Positions 17,041 to 24,095 of a stretch of 51,241 bases of DNA are shown here, one piece after another. The DNA is from Proteobacteria bacterium UBA5122. GTDB taxonomy: Bacteria > Pseudomonadota > Gammaproteobacteria > Tenderiales > Tenderiaceae. Position 1 is the stretch's first letter, and each line of letters begins with the position of its first letter. Both the position numbers and the translations under genes were made by a program. The stretch lies in contig DHYU01000085.1 in NCBI GenBank assembly GCA_002415485.1, positions 52,430 through 103,670 of the forward strand, in the 5' to 3' direction. Under the pieces are notes generated by a model, which worked only from the letters and a program-made list of their open reading frames with translations, did no database searches and had not been told where the DNA came from.

Positions 17041-17122
17041 TCCACAGCTCTAATTTGCCCGATCGGTAAAATATTAGTCCCTATGTACTGTTATGGCAAC
17101 GTAATTATCCCTTACGGGAAAA
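17004..17122. promoter_or_regulatory. three HipB operators, about 50 bases apart
   Basis: TTTTCCCGTACGGTATG (17004-17020), TTTGCCCGATCGGTAAAA (17054-17071) and TTATCCCTTACGGGAAAA (17105-17122). The shared plan is CCC-N3/4-GG(K)A in an AT-rich frame, similar to the TATCC-N8-GGATA operators of E. coli hipBA. Centres are about 50 and 51 bases apart. The first lies within hipB codons 7-12. Confidence 0.75.
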
Positions 17123-17310
17123 CCTTTCTCTTCATTCAGCCCCATTCTCCCCAAACTTGCATTTTCAAAATCGGTGATAGCGTGATTGATGATCATTTTG
17201 AAAAGCGAGGGTGGCGATGAAAAAAATTTCCGCAATATTGATGGAGCTAGAGTTGTTGTCCGGCACTGGCACAGCACCGATGAGTGATAAGCGCCAACCT
17301 GGAAAGAAAC

Positions 17311-17541
17311 CTACTGGAGAAACGCCAGCCCATCCTTTGGATCGAGGCCCAGGGCTTTGCAGTAAAGAGTGTACTCAAACACATCCAGCCTGCGCTCCCT
17401 GGTTTCCACCTTCTGAACAAAAGAATGAGGCTCGCCCAGGCGAGTTGCCAGATCGCGCATGCTCAAGCCCTGGCCTTCCCGGGCCTGTTTCAGCCAGTTG
17501 ACCAGGCTTGCATATTTTGGGGATGCGATAGCCTTTTGCAT
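17311..17541 (-). CDS. small XRE-type helix-turn-helix regulator
   Basis: 76 residues from ATG 17541 (MQKAIASPKYASLV); a longer frame to 17610 would run through the operators. The helix-turn-helix is LVNWLKQAREGQGLSMRDLATRLGEPHSFVQKVETRERRLD. It is divergent from the lipoprotein gene at 17632, with two matching palindromes between them, so it probably represses both itself and that operon. The 270 bases between this gene and hipB (17041-17310) hold the hipB operators and otherwise nothing recognised. Confidence 0.85.
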   Translation of the reverse strand: MQKAIASPKYASLVNWLKQAREGQGLSMRDLATRLGEPHSFVQKVETRERRLDVFEYTLYCKALGLDPKDGLAFLQ

Positions 17542-17542
17542 T

Positions 17543-17587
17543 GTACCGATTATTGGTACGCTCGGCCCATGTACCCAAAATCGGTAC
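17543..17587. promoter_or_regulatory. twin operators GTACC-N7-GGTAC
   Basis: Two 17-base sites, GTACCGATTATTGGTAC (17543-17559) and GTACCCAAAATCGGTAC (17571-17587), with centres 28 bases apart. They lie between the XRE gene start and the divergent lipoprotein gene. Identical arms and spacing strongly suggest one dimeric regulator, most simply the adjacent XRE protein. Confidence 0.8.
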
Positions 17588-17631
17588 AGAAATAAGCTGT
17601 TTGAAAACAAGAAAGTTACGGGGGTATAGAA

Positions 17632-18501
17632 ATGCGTAGATTTTTTATTTTTGGGGCCCTGCTCGGCCTACTAAGCGGCTGCATGACGGCACCGGTGAAA
17701 TATGACAACCAGGCCTCTTACGCCATGAATGTGGCCAGAGCAGCCAATATCGATAGCGATCTCAACGACACTGATGTGCCACAGGAGATCATGGCCGACT
17801 TCAGCGATTCGGCAGCCTATGGCTTCGCCTATGCGGCATCCGGCTACAACGCACCGGTGAAAGGCTTTAGCCCCAACTCGGCGGCGGCAATGAACTTCGC
17901 GTCATGGCTGTTAACGCCAGAGTCCAAGTCAGCTCGCAACTACCTGATTGTCTGGATGCCGGAGGAGCAAGCCGACGGCGACCCAACCAATCACTTGGCA
18001 GAGATCTTATTGGAGGCCTCCACCAAGGCAGCCACAGAGCTTGGGTATGGCACAGAGAACTTCGTTATCGAAGCCAAAGGCCCCAACCCCAAGCTGGTAG
18101 GTGCAACGCTACTCAAGAACGACGGTGAGCTCTGCACCTCCAAAGAGAAGCCCGATGTCTGCTGGATTTCGTTTGGAGTGGAGAAACCTCGACATATTAC
18201 GCACACCCCGGAACTCGTCGAGTTTGAAGGGAACAGCTATTTCTTCGACCCCTCCAAAGCATTTCGCAGCTACTTCATGTTCCCCAAGGAGAACCATGGG
18301 CTGGATGAGCTGGAGTTACTACTCAAGATCAGCCAGTACACACCTGAGTGGGTCTATTTCTACGCCGCGCCAGGGCAGATTCGGGTCGGCAAGGAGCAAC
18401 CGATCAAGATCCCGCTGGTCATCCACCAAGGCAAAGCTCACTACTTTGTAAAACCTGTAGATGATCAGCCCGTAGCCAACCTGGAGAGCCGCGGGCAATG
18501 A
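17632..18501 (+). CDS. predicted lipoprotein of unknown function
   Basis: 289 residues. A signal peptide with lipobox LLSGC (Cys17) is followed by MT, so no Asp+2 retention signal and an outer-membrane destination is likely. The mature part (SYAMNVARAANIDSD..., NYLIVWMPEEQADGD..., PDVCWISFGVEKPRHIT) is a soluble domain I do not recognise. It contains Cys residues in GELCTSKEKPDVCW that could form a disulphide. It is the first gene of a plus-strand operon and overlaps the next lipoprotein gene by four bases. Expression is probably set by the GTACC operators. Confidence 0.75.
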   Translation: MRRFFIFGALLGLLSGCMTAPVKYDNQASYAMNVARAANIDSDLNDTDVPQEIMADFSDSAAYGFAYAASGYNAPVKGFSPNSAAAMNFASWLLTPESKSARNYLIVWMPEEQADGDPTNHLAEILLEASTKAATELGYGTENFVIEAKGPNPKLVGATLLKNDGELCTSKEKPDVCWISFGVEKPRHITHTPELVEFEGNSYFFDPSKAFRSYFMFPKENHGLDELELLLKISQYTPEWVYFYAAPGQIRVGKEQPIKIPLVIHQGKAHYFVKPVDDQPVANLESRGQ

Positions 18502-19274
18502 GGTTCAAAATACAGTTACTCCCGCTGGTTTTGCTGTTGTCCGCATGCAATCCCGCTGAAGAGGGTGAGAACTCGGGCGACATAAACCCTGAGGGGATTG
18601 TGGTAGGTAAATCCTACAACCTAACTATCACCGAGCATGAGGAGAAAACCAAGTATTACTCTCTGCCCGTGGCAGGCAACAGCGCTTATTCGATTGACGT
18701 GATGAACGATCTGGCTAGCTCCAACACCATCAGCGTGCAACTGATGGCCGATGGTTTTGAACGGGAGGTACTTAGCGAAGGACGGATGGTTGCGTTTGAT
18801 TATGCCCCAAGCCAAACCGGAGAACTGTTGATCAAGGTTACCGGATCGTCTCGGGCCTTCTTCCGTTACCACATTACAGCATACCCCAGCGTGGACGATG
18901 GCCTGGAGCAGGATGATGCTTCATTTGAGCCGAACAATTCGCGCTATGTGGCCTACCCGATTGTCAACGGCGCTCAATACCACTCAACGATCGATATGGG
19001 CGACGACTTCGATTTGTATGCCCTGGATGTGGTAAGTGGTGACACCATCACCCTATGGGCCTCCAATGACATTGCCAGCACCAGCCTTTTACGCGCCCAA
19101 CTGTTCGACCAGGAAGGACTGCCTTTGACCCAGGAGCTATCTTTTTCCCACACCACCGACCTTAATACCCAGGTAGTGGCCGACTACACCGGCCGGGTAT
19201 ACGTGAAATTCACAGGGACATCGCCAGGCACACCTCATCGCTACGATTTCAGCTTAACCCTATCAACCAACTAA
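18498..19274 (+). CDS. predicted lipoprotein with two PPC-like beta domains
   Basis: 258 residues with lipobox LLSAC (Cys17, then NP). The mature protein holds two similar units: KYYSLPVAGNSAYSIDVMND...SNTISVQLMADG and DFDLYALDVVSGDTITLWASN...SLLRAQLFDQEG, each resembling a bacterial pre-peptidase C-terminal (PPC) jelly-roll. PPC domains usually accompany secreted enzymes, but no catalytic domain is present here. It is coupled to the preceding lipoprotein gene by ATGA. The function is unknown; a surface or periplasmic binding role is a guess. Confidence 0.7.
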   Translation: MRFKIQLLPLVLLLSACNPAEEGENSGDINPEGIVVGKSYNLTITEHEEKTKYYSLPVAGNSAYSIDVMNDLASSNTISVQLMADGFEREVLSEGRMVAFDYAPSQTGELLIKVTGSSRAFFRYHITAYPSVDDGLEQDDASFEPNNSRYVAYPIVNGAQYHSTIDMGDDFDLYALDVVSGDTITLWASNDIASTSLLRAQLFDQEGLPLTQELSFSHTTDLNTQVVADYTGRVYVKFTGTSPGTPHRYDFSLTLSTN

Positions 19275-19307
19275 AAGGCTTACTCAAATACTCACCGAAG
19301 GGGTCGT

Positions 19308-19571
19308 ATGAAAAAATTATTGCTATGGATTTTATTACTCTTCGGCCTACCGGCGCTGATCGGAATCAAAGCTGCCATTGCAGTTTTGTTCTTAGGATTG
19401 GCCTTGGCATTGTGCCTCTGGATCAATCGTAAGGCCCGTGGCAAATGTAAGGTCACATCAAAGAAACGAGAACGCCTTGTCATAAATTATTGGGGAGAGT
19501 TCGTTGAACCCAAAGATCTACACGACATCGCTGAAATTCCGCATGACCCCAGACGATCGATTGACTGGTAA
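19308..19571 (+). CDS. small inner-membrane protein of unknown function
   Basis: 87 residues. One or two closely packed membrane segments (LLLWILLLFGLPALIGIKAAIAVLFLGLALALCLWI) are followed by a basic stretch NRKARGKCKVTSKKRER and an acidic cytoplasmic tail (WGEFVEPKDLHDIAEIPHDP). It lies 33 bases after the PPC-like lipoprotein gene on the same strand and is probably in that operon. A TTACTCA word at 19280-19286 lies in the gap. Confidence 0.65.
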   Translation: MKKLLLWILLLFGLPALIGIKAAIAVLFLGLALALCLWINRKARGKCKVTSKKRERLVINYWGEFVEPKDLHDIAEIPHDPRRSIDW

Positions 19572-19614
19572 CACAGCATATTTTTCCCAGACAACCCACT
19601 TTCCAGGATAACTA

Positions 19615-19834
19615 TCTAACCTAGGAAAACACTTTCCTAAACTAGAAGTAAAGGCGTTTTTCCAGGAAAACTTTTTCTAGACTAGATATAGTTTAGAAGG
19701 AACATAACCCCGGAAACACCTGCAAATCACCTGCTCCAAACAATACTATTTTTGACTATATATCTAACCTAGAATTATTTTTTTCAGCACACTCCATAAG
19801 AGCCCTTAATAGCGACTATATAATCTAGTTTAGA
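19615..19834. repeat. array of six 11-base palindromes (consensus YCTARNYTAGR)
   Basis: TCTAACCTAGG (19615-19625), CCTAAACTAGA (19636-19646), TCTAGACTAGA (19676-19686), TATAGTTTAGA (19687-19697), TCTAACCTAGA (19763-19773) and TCTAGTTTAGA (19824-19834). The last two share flanks GACTATATA before and GAATT after. A weaker relative, CCCTAGGCTATAGG, lies near 19843. The stretch has no gene and lies between two membrane-protein genes, about 1 kb from the ParA/RHH operon. It is either an operator array or a partition site. Confidence 0.75.
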
Positions 19835-19870
19835 ATTTATTTCCCTAGGCTATAGGAACAAGGAATATTT

Positions 19871-20002
19871 ATGCTCTACCTGATGCTTGGATTATTGTTA
19901 GCCGTTGCCACCATACTCGGCGCGTTGATTTTATGGGTCGAGAAGCAAGACAGTAATTCCCTAACAGGCCTTACCATCAAAACAAACAACGCTAAGAAAT
20001 GA
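19871..20002 (+). CDS. 43-residue single-span membrane protein
   Basis: MLYLMLGLLLAVATILGALI forms one transmembrane helix, followed by LWVEKQDSNSLTGLTIKTNNAKK. Upstream AAGGAA gives a ribosome site (about 19859-19864). Its stop overlaps the next gene by four bases (ATGA), which supports it being translated. The function is unknown. Its promoter region is the palindrome array. Confidence 0.6.
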   Translation: MLYLMLGLLLAVATILGALILWVEKQDSNSLTGLTIKTNNAKK

Positions 20003-20292
20003 CCTTGTCGCCTCCTTACTTTCTTCAGGATCTGGATGGCAATATCCGATTCACGCCTTTTGGTGTCCAGGAGCTACGTCAGTACTTTGCCAAGGCAGGC
20101 ATTAATATTACTGATATCAAAACTTACGATGATTACCTGGCGGCTAGAGATAGAGCATCACCGTACTTCATGGCGTGGCTGAAAGATCGCGCCAAGCAAT
20201 GGCCCGAACACTCAGAGTATCAATTACTCAAAAACACGCTCTTTGGTGACATAACGAAAAGGGGCTCACAAGAGCCCCAGGATGGCAGTTAG
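19999..20292 (+). CDS. hypothetical protein, 97 residues
   Basis: Soluble small protein (MTLSPPYFLQDLDGNIRFTPFGVQELRQYFAKAGINITDIKTYDDYLAARDR...). Not recognised. It is coupled to the 43-residue membrane peptide by an ATGA overlap. The last codons contain a GGGGCTC-ACAA-GAGCCCC hairpin (20261-20278), which may slow or end transcription before the convergent gene. Confidence 0.6.
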   Translation: MTLSPPYFLQDLDGNIRFTPFGVQELRQYFAKAGINITDIKTYDDYLAARDRASPYFMAWLKDRAKQWPEHSEYQLLKNTLFGDITKRGSQEPQDGS

Positions 20293-20308
20293 ATTCTGAA
20301 CGCGGCAG

Positions 20309-20812
20309 TTATTTTGGGAGTGTCTTCATGGCTAAAAGTATCTTTCTTATCTCCTTAAGCTTTGATGCCTGCACCCTCAGCCTGGCGTAGTGCTCCTCGG
20401 TCATCACCGCCAACTCACCCTCAAGCCTACCGGCAAACTTACGCAGCTGTGACGGACTATAGCCAGTCTTTCTGGCGGGATTGATCGGCTTCCACTTTGT
20501 TTTGTATTTTGTGGGTGTACGCAGATGAAAGCGTGAGCGAATTGAATCTCCTGATCGCTCTACATAACTCCCTAGATTGCTACAATCTTCGCCAAATTCA
20601 CGCAATGAGCGCTTGCCGTCGAAAAAATTGTCGCAATGAATCTTTATCTCCAAATATGTCTTATCATGGGCCAGTTCCAATAACTCATCAATTTTCAGCA
20701 TGAGCTCCTCGGTTATTCTTCTAACCTCGTCTGGATGTAGGCCTCTCCGCTCCTCAGGTGATCCCTCGGCAAGACAAAACGCCACGCCATCCTCTTTCAA
20801 GTCATGTTTCAC
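20309..20812 (-). CDS. hypothetical protein in the partition operon, 167 residues
   Basis: Mixed charged, helical protein (VRRITEELMLKIDELLELAHDKTYLEIKIHCDNFFDGKRS..., LRKFAGRLEGELAVMTEEHYARLRVQASKLKEIRKILLAMKTL) with likely coiled-coil segments at both ends. Not recognised. Its start overlaps the RHH stop by four bases, so it is the last gene of the operon DUF-like, ParA, RHH, this protein. Confidence 0.65.
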   Translation of the reverse strand: MKHDLKEDGVAFCLAEGSPEERRGLHPDEVRRITEELMLKIDELLELAHDKTYLEIKIHCDNFFDGKRSLREFGEDCSNLGSYVERSGDSIRSRFHLRTPTKYKTKWKPINPARKTGYSPSQLRKFAGRLEGELAVMTEEHYARLRVQASKLKEIRKILLAMKTLPK

Positions 20813-21063
20813 GATTCAGCATCTCCATCTTGAGATACCGGCTTTCGATCACATACATAATCTGCCACCAGCTGATTGACCACTGCGGTAATGCTCGTAT
20901 CCTCATGGATCACCTTCAGTTGCAGCTTCTTGTAGATACTGACCGGCACATCGCAATTGAGCCGTTTGGTGTCGCCTCGTAACAATTCGTCTTTGATAGC
21001 AAAAAGATCCTGGTTTTCTTCACGGTTTGCTTTTTGCTGCACCGCTTCGGTTAATTTACCCAT
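20809..21063 (-). CDS. RHH-type DNA-binding partition protein candidate
   Basis: 84 residues. The middle (TKRLNCDVPVSIYKKLQLKVIHEDTSITAVVNQLVADYV) is a ribbon-helix-helix: strand LNCDVP then two helices. A flexible charged N-terminus (TEAVQQKANREENQD) precedes it, as in ParG/Omega-type centromere binders, where it contacts ParA. It overlaps the parA end by 13 bases. It probably binds a repeat array and activates ParA; the nearby 11-base palindromes are a candidate site. The partition role is inferred from context. Confidence 0.75.
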   Translation of the reverse strand: MGKLTEAVQQKANREENQDLFAIKDELLRGDTKRLNCDVPVSIYKKLQLKVIHEDTSITAVVNQLVADYVCDRKPVSQDGDAES

Positions 21064-21683
21064 TGCATAATCTCCTTGATGATGGAATGAATTTCGTGCT
21101 GTGCCTTGGTGTCGTCGGTATCGAATACCGTGCGGCCTTCAGAGGCGCTGGTGGCATAGGCAATACGCTGACTGGTGAGTGATTGAAAGACGCCCAATGA
21201 GTAATGACTCAAAGCCTCAAAAACGTCTTTGCTCAATCGAGTATTTTGGATTGCCCGGCTAACGACGAAGGAAGCCTGTAACTTGCCATCAGTGACTTCC
21301 TGACGAGCGCGTATCAGGTCCACGAGGTCCGCTGTCGCCCATATGTCGTAGGGAGAGGGTTGAACCGGGATCAGCACCGCGTGAGAGGCCTTAATCGCCG
21401 CTGCGGCCATCTCCCTCAGCTGAGGCGCACCATCGACGATGACCACGTCATAGTCCTTGCCTACAGTGACAAGATCTTTGGCTAGCGTTGGACGGTCCAG
21501 GCCGATGACGGGCACCGGATTGTTATCCCACGCAGCCCGCCAGTCTCTGGCACTGCCCTGGGGATCGGTATCTACAAGCAACACCTTGCCCCCTTCACGA
21601 AACAAGCCAATCGCTACATTGGTCGCCAACGTGGTTTTGCCTGAGCCACCTTTTTGGTTGAGCACTGAGATCACTACGCTCAT
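21051..21683 (-). CDS. parA: ParA-family partition ATPase
   Basis: 210 residues from ATG 21683 (MSVVISVLNQKGG); the frame is open further upstream but overlaps the previous gene. Deviant Walker A KGGSGKTT (11-18), DTDPQGS and VIVDGAPQ mark a small ParA/MinD-type ATPase without an N-terminal helix-turn-helix, the type that works with an RHH partner. It would segregate an excised circular form of the island or stabilise it. The start overlaps the upstream stop (ATGA). Confidence 0.93.
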   Translation of the reverse strand: MSVVISVLNQKGGSGKTTLATNVAIGLFREGGKVLLVDTDPQGSARDWRAAWDNNPVPVIGLDRPTLAKDLVTVGKDYDVVIVDGAPQLREMAAAAIKASHAVLIPVQPSPYDIWATADLVDLIRARQEVTDGKLQASFVVSRAIQNTRLSKDVFEALSHYSLGVFQSLTSQRIAYATSASEGRTVFDTDDTKAQHEIHSIIKEIMQWVN

Positions 21684-22066
21684 AAGGCCAGCCCCTGAGA
21701 TGTCCGACCAAAGAATCGCCACTCATCCGCCAACTGTTTGAAGCGAGCCTCTCCCTGCTCCAACAACTGGTGAGGTTCTTTCATCAACATACCCCGGCCC
21801 TTCATGGCGGTAATGACATGCTGAAAGTAATCGGCATCCAGGGTGCAGCAGATATCCGCCAGATCGACCTGCCACGAATCACCGTCGTACAGGCTTAACA
21901 ACACAGTGGCCGCACATCGAGCGCCACCACAATCGGTCATCGCCAGCTGATAAAGCGCCAACACAGCCTGCCGATATTCTTCAGTCGTCACCTTGAGCTT
22001 CTGCAATTGGGCATCGTGCTCGAGGAAGTATTGCTCCAGTAACATTGCTTGTGCTTCTGATCCCAT
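21680..22066 (-). CDS. hypothetical protein upstream of parA, 128 residues
   Basis: First gene of the partition operon, with a good ribosome site (AAGGAGAG). The sequence (YRQAVLALYQLAMTDCGGARCAATVLLSLYDGDSWQVDLADICCTLDADYFQHVITAMKGRG) resembles small DUF7673-like proteins that I associate with plasmids and integrative elements. That family call is tentative. It is coupled to parA by a four-base overlap. Confidence 0.65.
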   Translation of the reverse strand: MGSEAQAMLLEQYFLEHDAQLQKLKVTTEEYRQAVLALYQLAMTDCGGARCAATVLLSLYDGDSWQVDLADICCTLDADYFQHVITAMKGRGMLMKEPHQLLEQGEARFKQLADEWRFFGRTSQGLAL

Positions 22067-22159
22067 AATTTCTCTCCTTTCTACGATGAATCACTGGGTT
22101 GAGCCGTTACCCCATTGGGTAATTACTCAAACATTTCCGTTACTTCTCTCCGCTATGCG

Positions 22160-22680
22160 GCCAGCCCCTGGCTGGCGCAGCCATTCCCCTAGCTCGTCGA
22201 TGGCCTAAAAGGCATTTCCATCGATTCGCTATGCATCGGCCTGCCAAGTGGCATTACAGCCAGCCGGTACTGTCACCTGTGATCGATATGGTCCAAGGCC
22301 AGGCTGGTAACGGTCCCGACTCATTACGGGCGCTCCGCACTCTCTCAATCACGTTTGGTGGCCCCGCGCTCCGGCTACCGTCAGGGCCCTATCTCCCTCC
22401 GGCACGATCCCACGCGATCCCCTGGGCATCCTCTGTCAGCTCGAACCCACTCGCCTGCCAAGCCAATGAGCCGTGCTCCCGGTTGTTACGCCGGGGGGGA
22501 CGTGTTTAAGCAGCAAGCCCAGCGAGACAGTGAAGACTTCATGGCGCGACCCATTCCACCTTCAAGGACGTGCAAACCTGCTACCGAGCCCGGCACGCAG
22601 GATTGCTTTCGCTTTCTCCGGGCCGAGCACGGCCCCTGAGCTGCTTGCGAATTTTTTTCGCGAGGACTACCATTAGCCCT
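22160..22680. other. GC-rich, hairpin-dense noncoding stretch
   Basis: No convincing gene between the partition operon and attR. Perfect hairpins include GCCAGCC/GGCTGGC (22160-22176), TCGATGG/CCATCGA (22197-22224), CCCGG/CCGGG (22478-22495), GGGCCG/CGGCCC (22620-22635), and TGCGAA followed by a T-run and TTCGCG near 22645-22661. The GC content is far above the other island intergenic regions. It could be a structured RNA, a transfer/replication origin remnant, or a degraded gene. Confidence 0.45.
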
Positions 22681-22772
22681 ACGAATAGAAATTCACTCAC
22701 TCAGTGAGCCGGACCCCACCTGCTGCTTCAGTCGCCAAACATCAGCCAGCTCGTGGGGTTTTCTTTGCGCGG

Positions 22773-22785
22773 TTTTTCCGAAAAA
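22773..22785. repeat. candidate integrase arm-type site, right end
   Basis: TTTTTCCGAAAAA shares the word TTTTCCGAAA with the two repeats beside attL. A further related TTTTTCGGAA (22835-22844) lies just downstream. The role is inferred from position inside both island ends. Confidence 0.45.
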
Positions 22786-22812
22786 GCGCCAGAAATGGCG
22801 TTGCAGAAACGA

Positions 22813-22839
22813 AAAAAGCCGCGAATATCGCGGCTTTTT
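22813..22839. terminator. strong bidirectional hairpin near the right end
   Basis: Perfect 12-base arms AAAAAGCCGCGA / TCGCGGCTTTTT with loop ATA. It insulates island transcription from the flanking chromosome. Confidence 0.8.
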
Positions 22840-22888
22840 CGGAACAGCTATTTAACCTATCTTATTGAAATAATTAGTCTTATCAGAC

Positions 22889-22946
22889 GTAGAGCAAGCC
22901 CCTCATAATCCATTGGTCGAAGGTTCAAGTCCTTCTGGGCCCACCA
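22889..22946 (+). other. attR with displaced original tRNA 3' half
   Basis: GTAGAGCA and then the 19-base core (22902-22920) are followed by a well-paired T-arm GAAGG-TTCAAGT-CCTTC and CTGGGCCCACCA. The 5' acceptor and D-arm are missing or degraded, so it is not a working tRNA. It is most simply the original 3' end of the chromosomal tRNA, separated when the island inserted. Confidence 0.85.
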
Positions 22947-23360
22947 ATAAAATCAAAGGGTTGCGCTCAAAAGCAACCCCCTTCATCCCTCCAGCTTTTC
23001 CGGTGTAGACACCTGAACACATAAAAAACATGCACTCAAATGATTGAATACACAAAGGCCAACATTCCATTCACCGCGATAATCAAGCGTATATTTGGCG
23101 ATGGCCATGGAAAATATAAGAATACGAATTAAATTTTCCTATTTCTTTCCATAAACGCCCAAGGTGAGCCGAGTTTCTTTTTGAGAGTCTCGGCTCTCTG
23201 CTTTTGTTAATAGGTGTTATTAGCAACAAAGATACAGAGTGGTTAGCGAATTTCATACGTGCGATTATGCTTCGCTAATAGCATCTGAATTTGACCAAGA
23301 TTACGAGCCCCACTCCGGATGGAGAAACGTGTCACAAAATCAATTATCGCCCCTGCAACA
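22947..23360. other. intergenic region right of the island
   Basis: Holds GGGTTGC/GCAACCC (22958-22979), probably the original tRNA trailer hairpin, and GAGCCGAG/CTCGGCTC (23165-23195) followed by CTGCTTTT. No gene is supported; an open frame starting at 23319 runs antisense to napC and is discounted. Confidence 0.5.
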
Positions 23361-23401
23361 CCACAAAACAAAAATGCACAGGCCATCATCATGACCTGTG
23401 C
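23361..23401 (-). terminator. terminator of the nap operon
   Basis: On the minus strand, GCACAGG pairs with CCTGTGC (23395-23401 with 23376-23382) and is followed by ATTTTTGTTTTG. It lies 30 bases after the napC stop. Confidence 0.75.
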
Positions 23402-23430
23402 CCATAAGCCCCCCGGTGACACAAGATTAA

Positions 23431-24060
23431 CTAATGCACTCCCACCACTGCACTCGGATCAACCTCATACATCCCCGGCAATGAATGCGCGATACCCTTA
23501 TGACAATCGATACACGTCATGCCCACCGACAAACCTTTGTCATGTTGATCCACTGCCCGACGCTCCTGACTCATATAATCCATCGACTGAAAGTCATGAC
23601 AGTTACGGCACTCGCGAGAATCCGTTGCCTTCATTGATCGCCACACATTCTGCGCCAGCTCCAGGCGCTTGGCCTCGAATTTCTCAGGCGTATCGATTGT
23701 CCCCATGGCCTTGTGAAATAATTCATTAGAGGCCTGTACCTTTCTCACCACCTTATGCACCCACTCTTTGGGCACATGGCAATCCGGACAGGTCGCCCTC
23801 ACGCCACTGCGATTGGTGTAGTGGATGGTATTGGTGTACTCGGCGTAGACGTTTTCTTTCATTTCGTGACAGGAGATACAAAATTTTTCTGTATTCGTCA
23901 TCTCCATCGCGGTATTAAAGCCCCCCCAGAAGATCACACCGATCACCATCCCGACAACCAACACCGTTCTAACGGTGTAGCATATTCTGGGCTGTGTGAT
24001 ATTTCGCCAATGATAGAGAAAGAATCCTTCCTTCTCGCGATTTTTAATATGTTCACTCAT
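23431..24060 (-). CDS. napC: NapC tetraheme cytochrome c, quinol dehydrogenase
   Basis: 209 residues. An N-terminal membrane anchor (VLVVGMVIGVIFWGGFNTAM) and four CxxCH haem motifs at C61, C91, C151 and C183. It takes electrons from the quinol pool and passes them to the NapAB complex in the periplasm. Last gene of napFDABC, 35 bases after napB. Length and haem spacing are standard for NapC/NirT. Confidence 0.96.
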   Translation of the reverse strand: MSEHIKNREKEGFFLYHWRNITQPRICYTVRTVLVVGMVIGVIFWGGFNTAMEMTNTEKFCISCHEMKENVYAEYTNTIHYTNRSGVRATCPDCHVPKEWVHKVVRKVQASNELFHKAMGTIDTPEKFEAKRLELAQNVWRSMKATDSRECRNCHDFQSMDYMSQERRAVDQHDKGLSVGMTCIDCHKGIAHSLPGMYEVDPSAVVGVH

Positions 24061-24095
24061 GTTTGATCGCTCATGTTAACCACTTGGTACCTCGA

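Larger units (their letters stand above)
747..22920. mobile_element. integrated genomic island in tRNA-Ile2
   Basis: Bounded by two copies of the 19-base core CTCATAATCCATTGGTCGA (747-765 and 22902-22920), each followed by a T-arm and TGGGCCCACCA. An integrase lies next to the left copy, and core genes (rpoD, nap) lie outside. Inside are a tyrosine integrase with DUF4224, a serine recombinase, a restriction/helicase operon, HipBA, ParA with an RHH protein, and several unknown genes. No relaxase, type IV secretion or replication genes are recognisable, so it looks like a non-conjugative or mobilisable element, or a remnant of a larger one. Confidence 0.93.

Noticed and set aside
17211..17501. 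96-residue plus-strand open frame opposite the XRE gene
   Set aside because: Runs antisense through the helix-turn-helix gene and has proline-rich, unstructured sequence with no family.
22889..22946. A second functional CAT tRNA gene
   Set aside because: The 5' acceptor strand and most of the D-arm are missing, so it can only be the displaced 3' half at attR.
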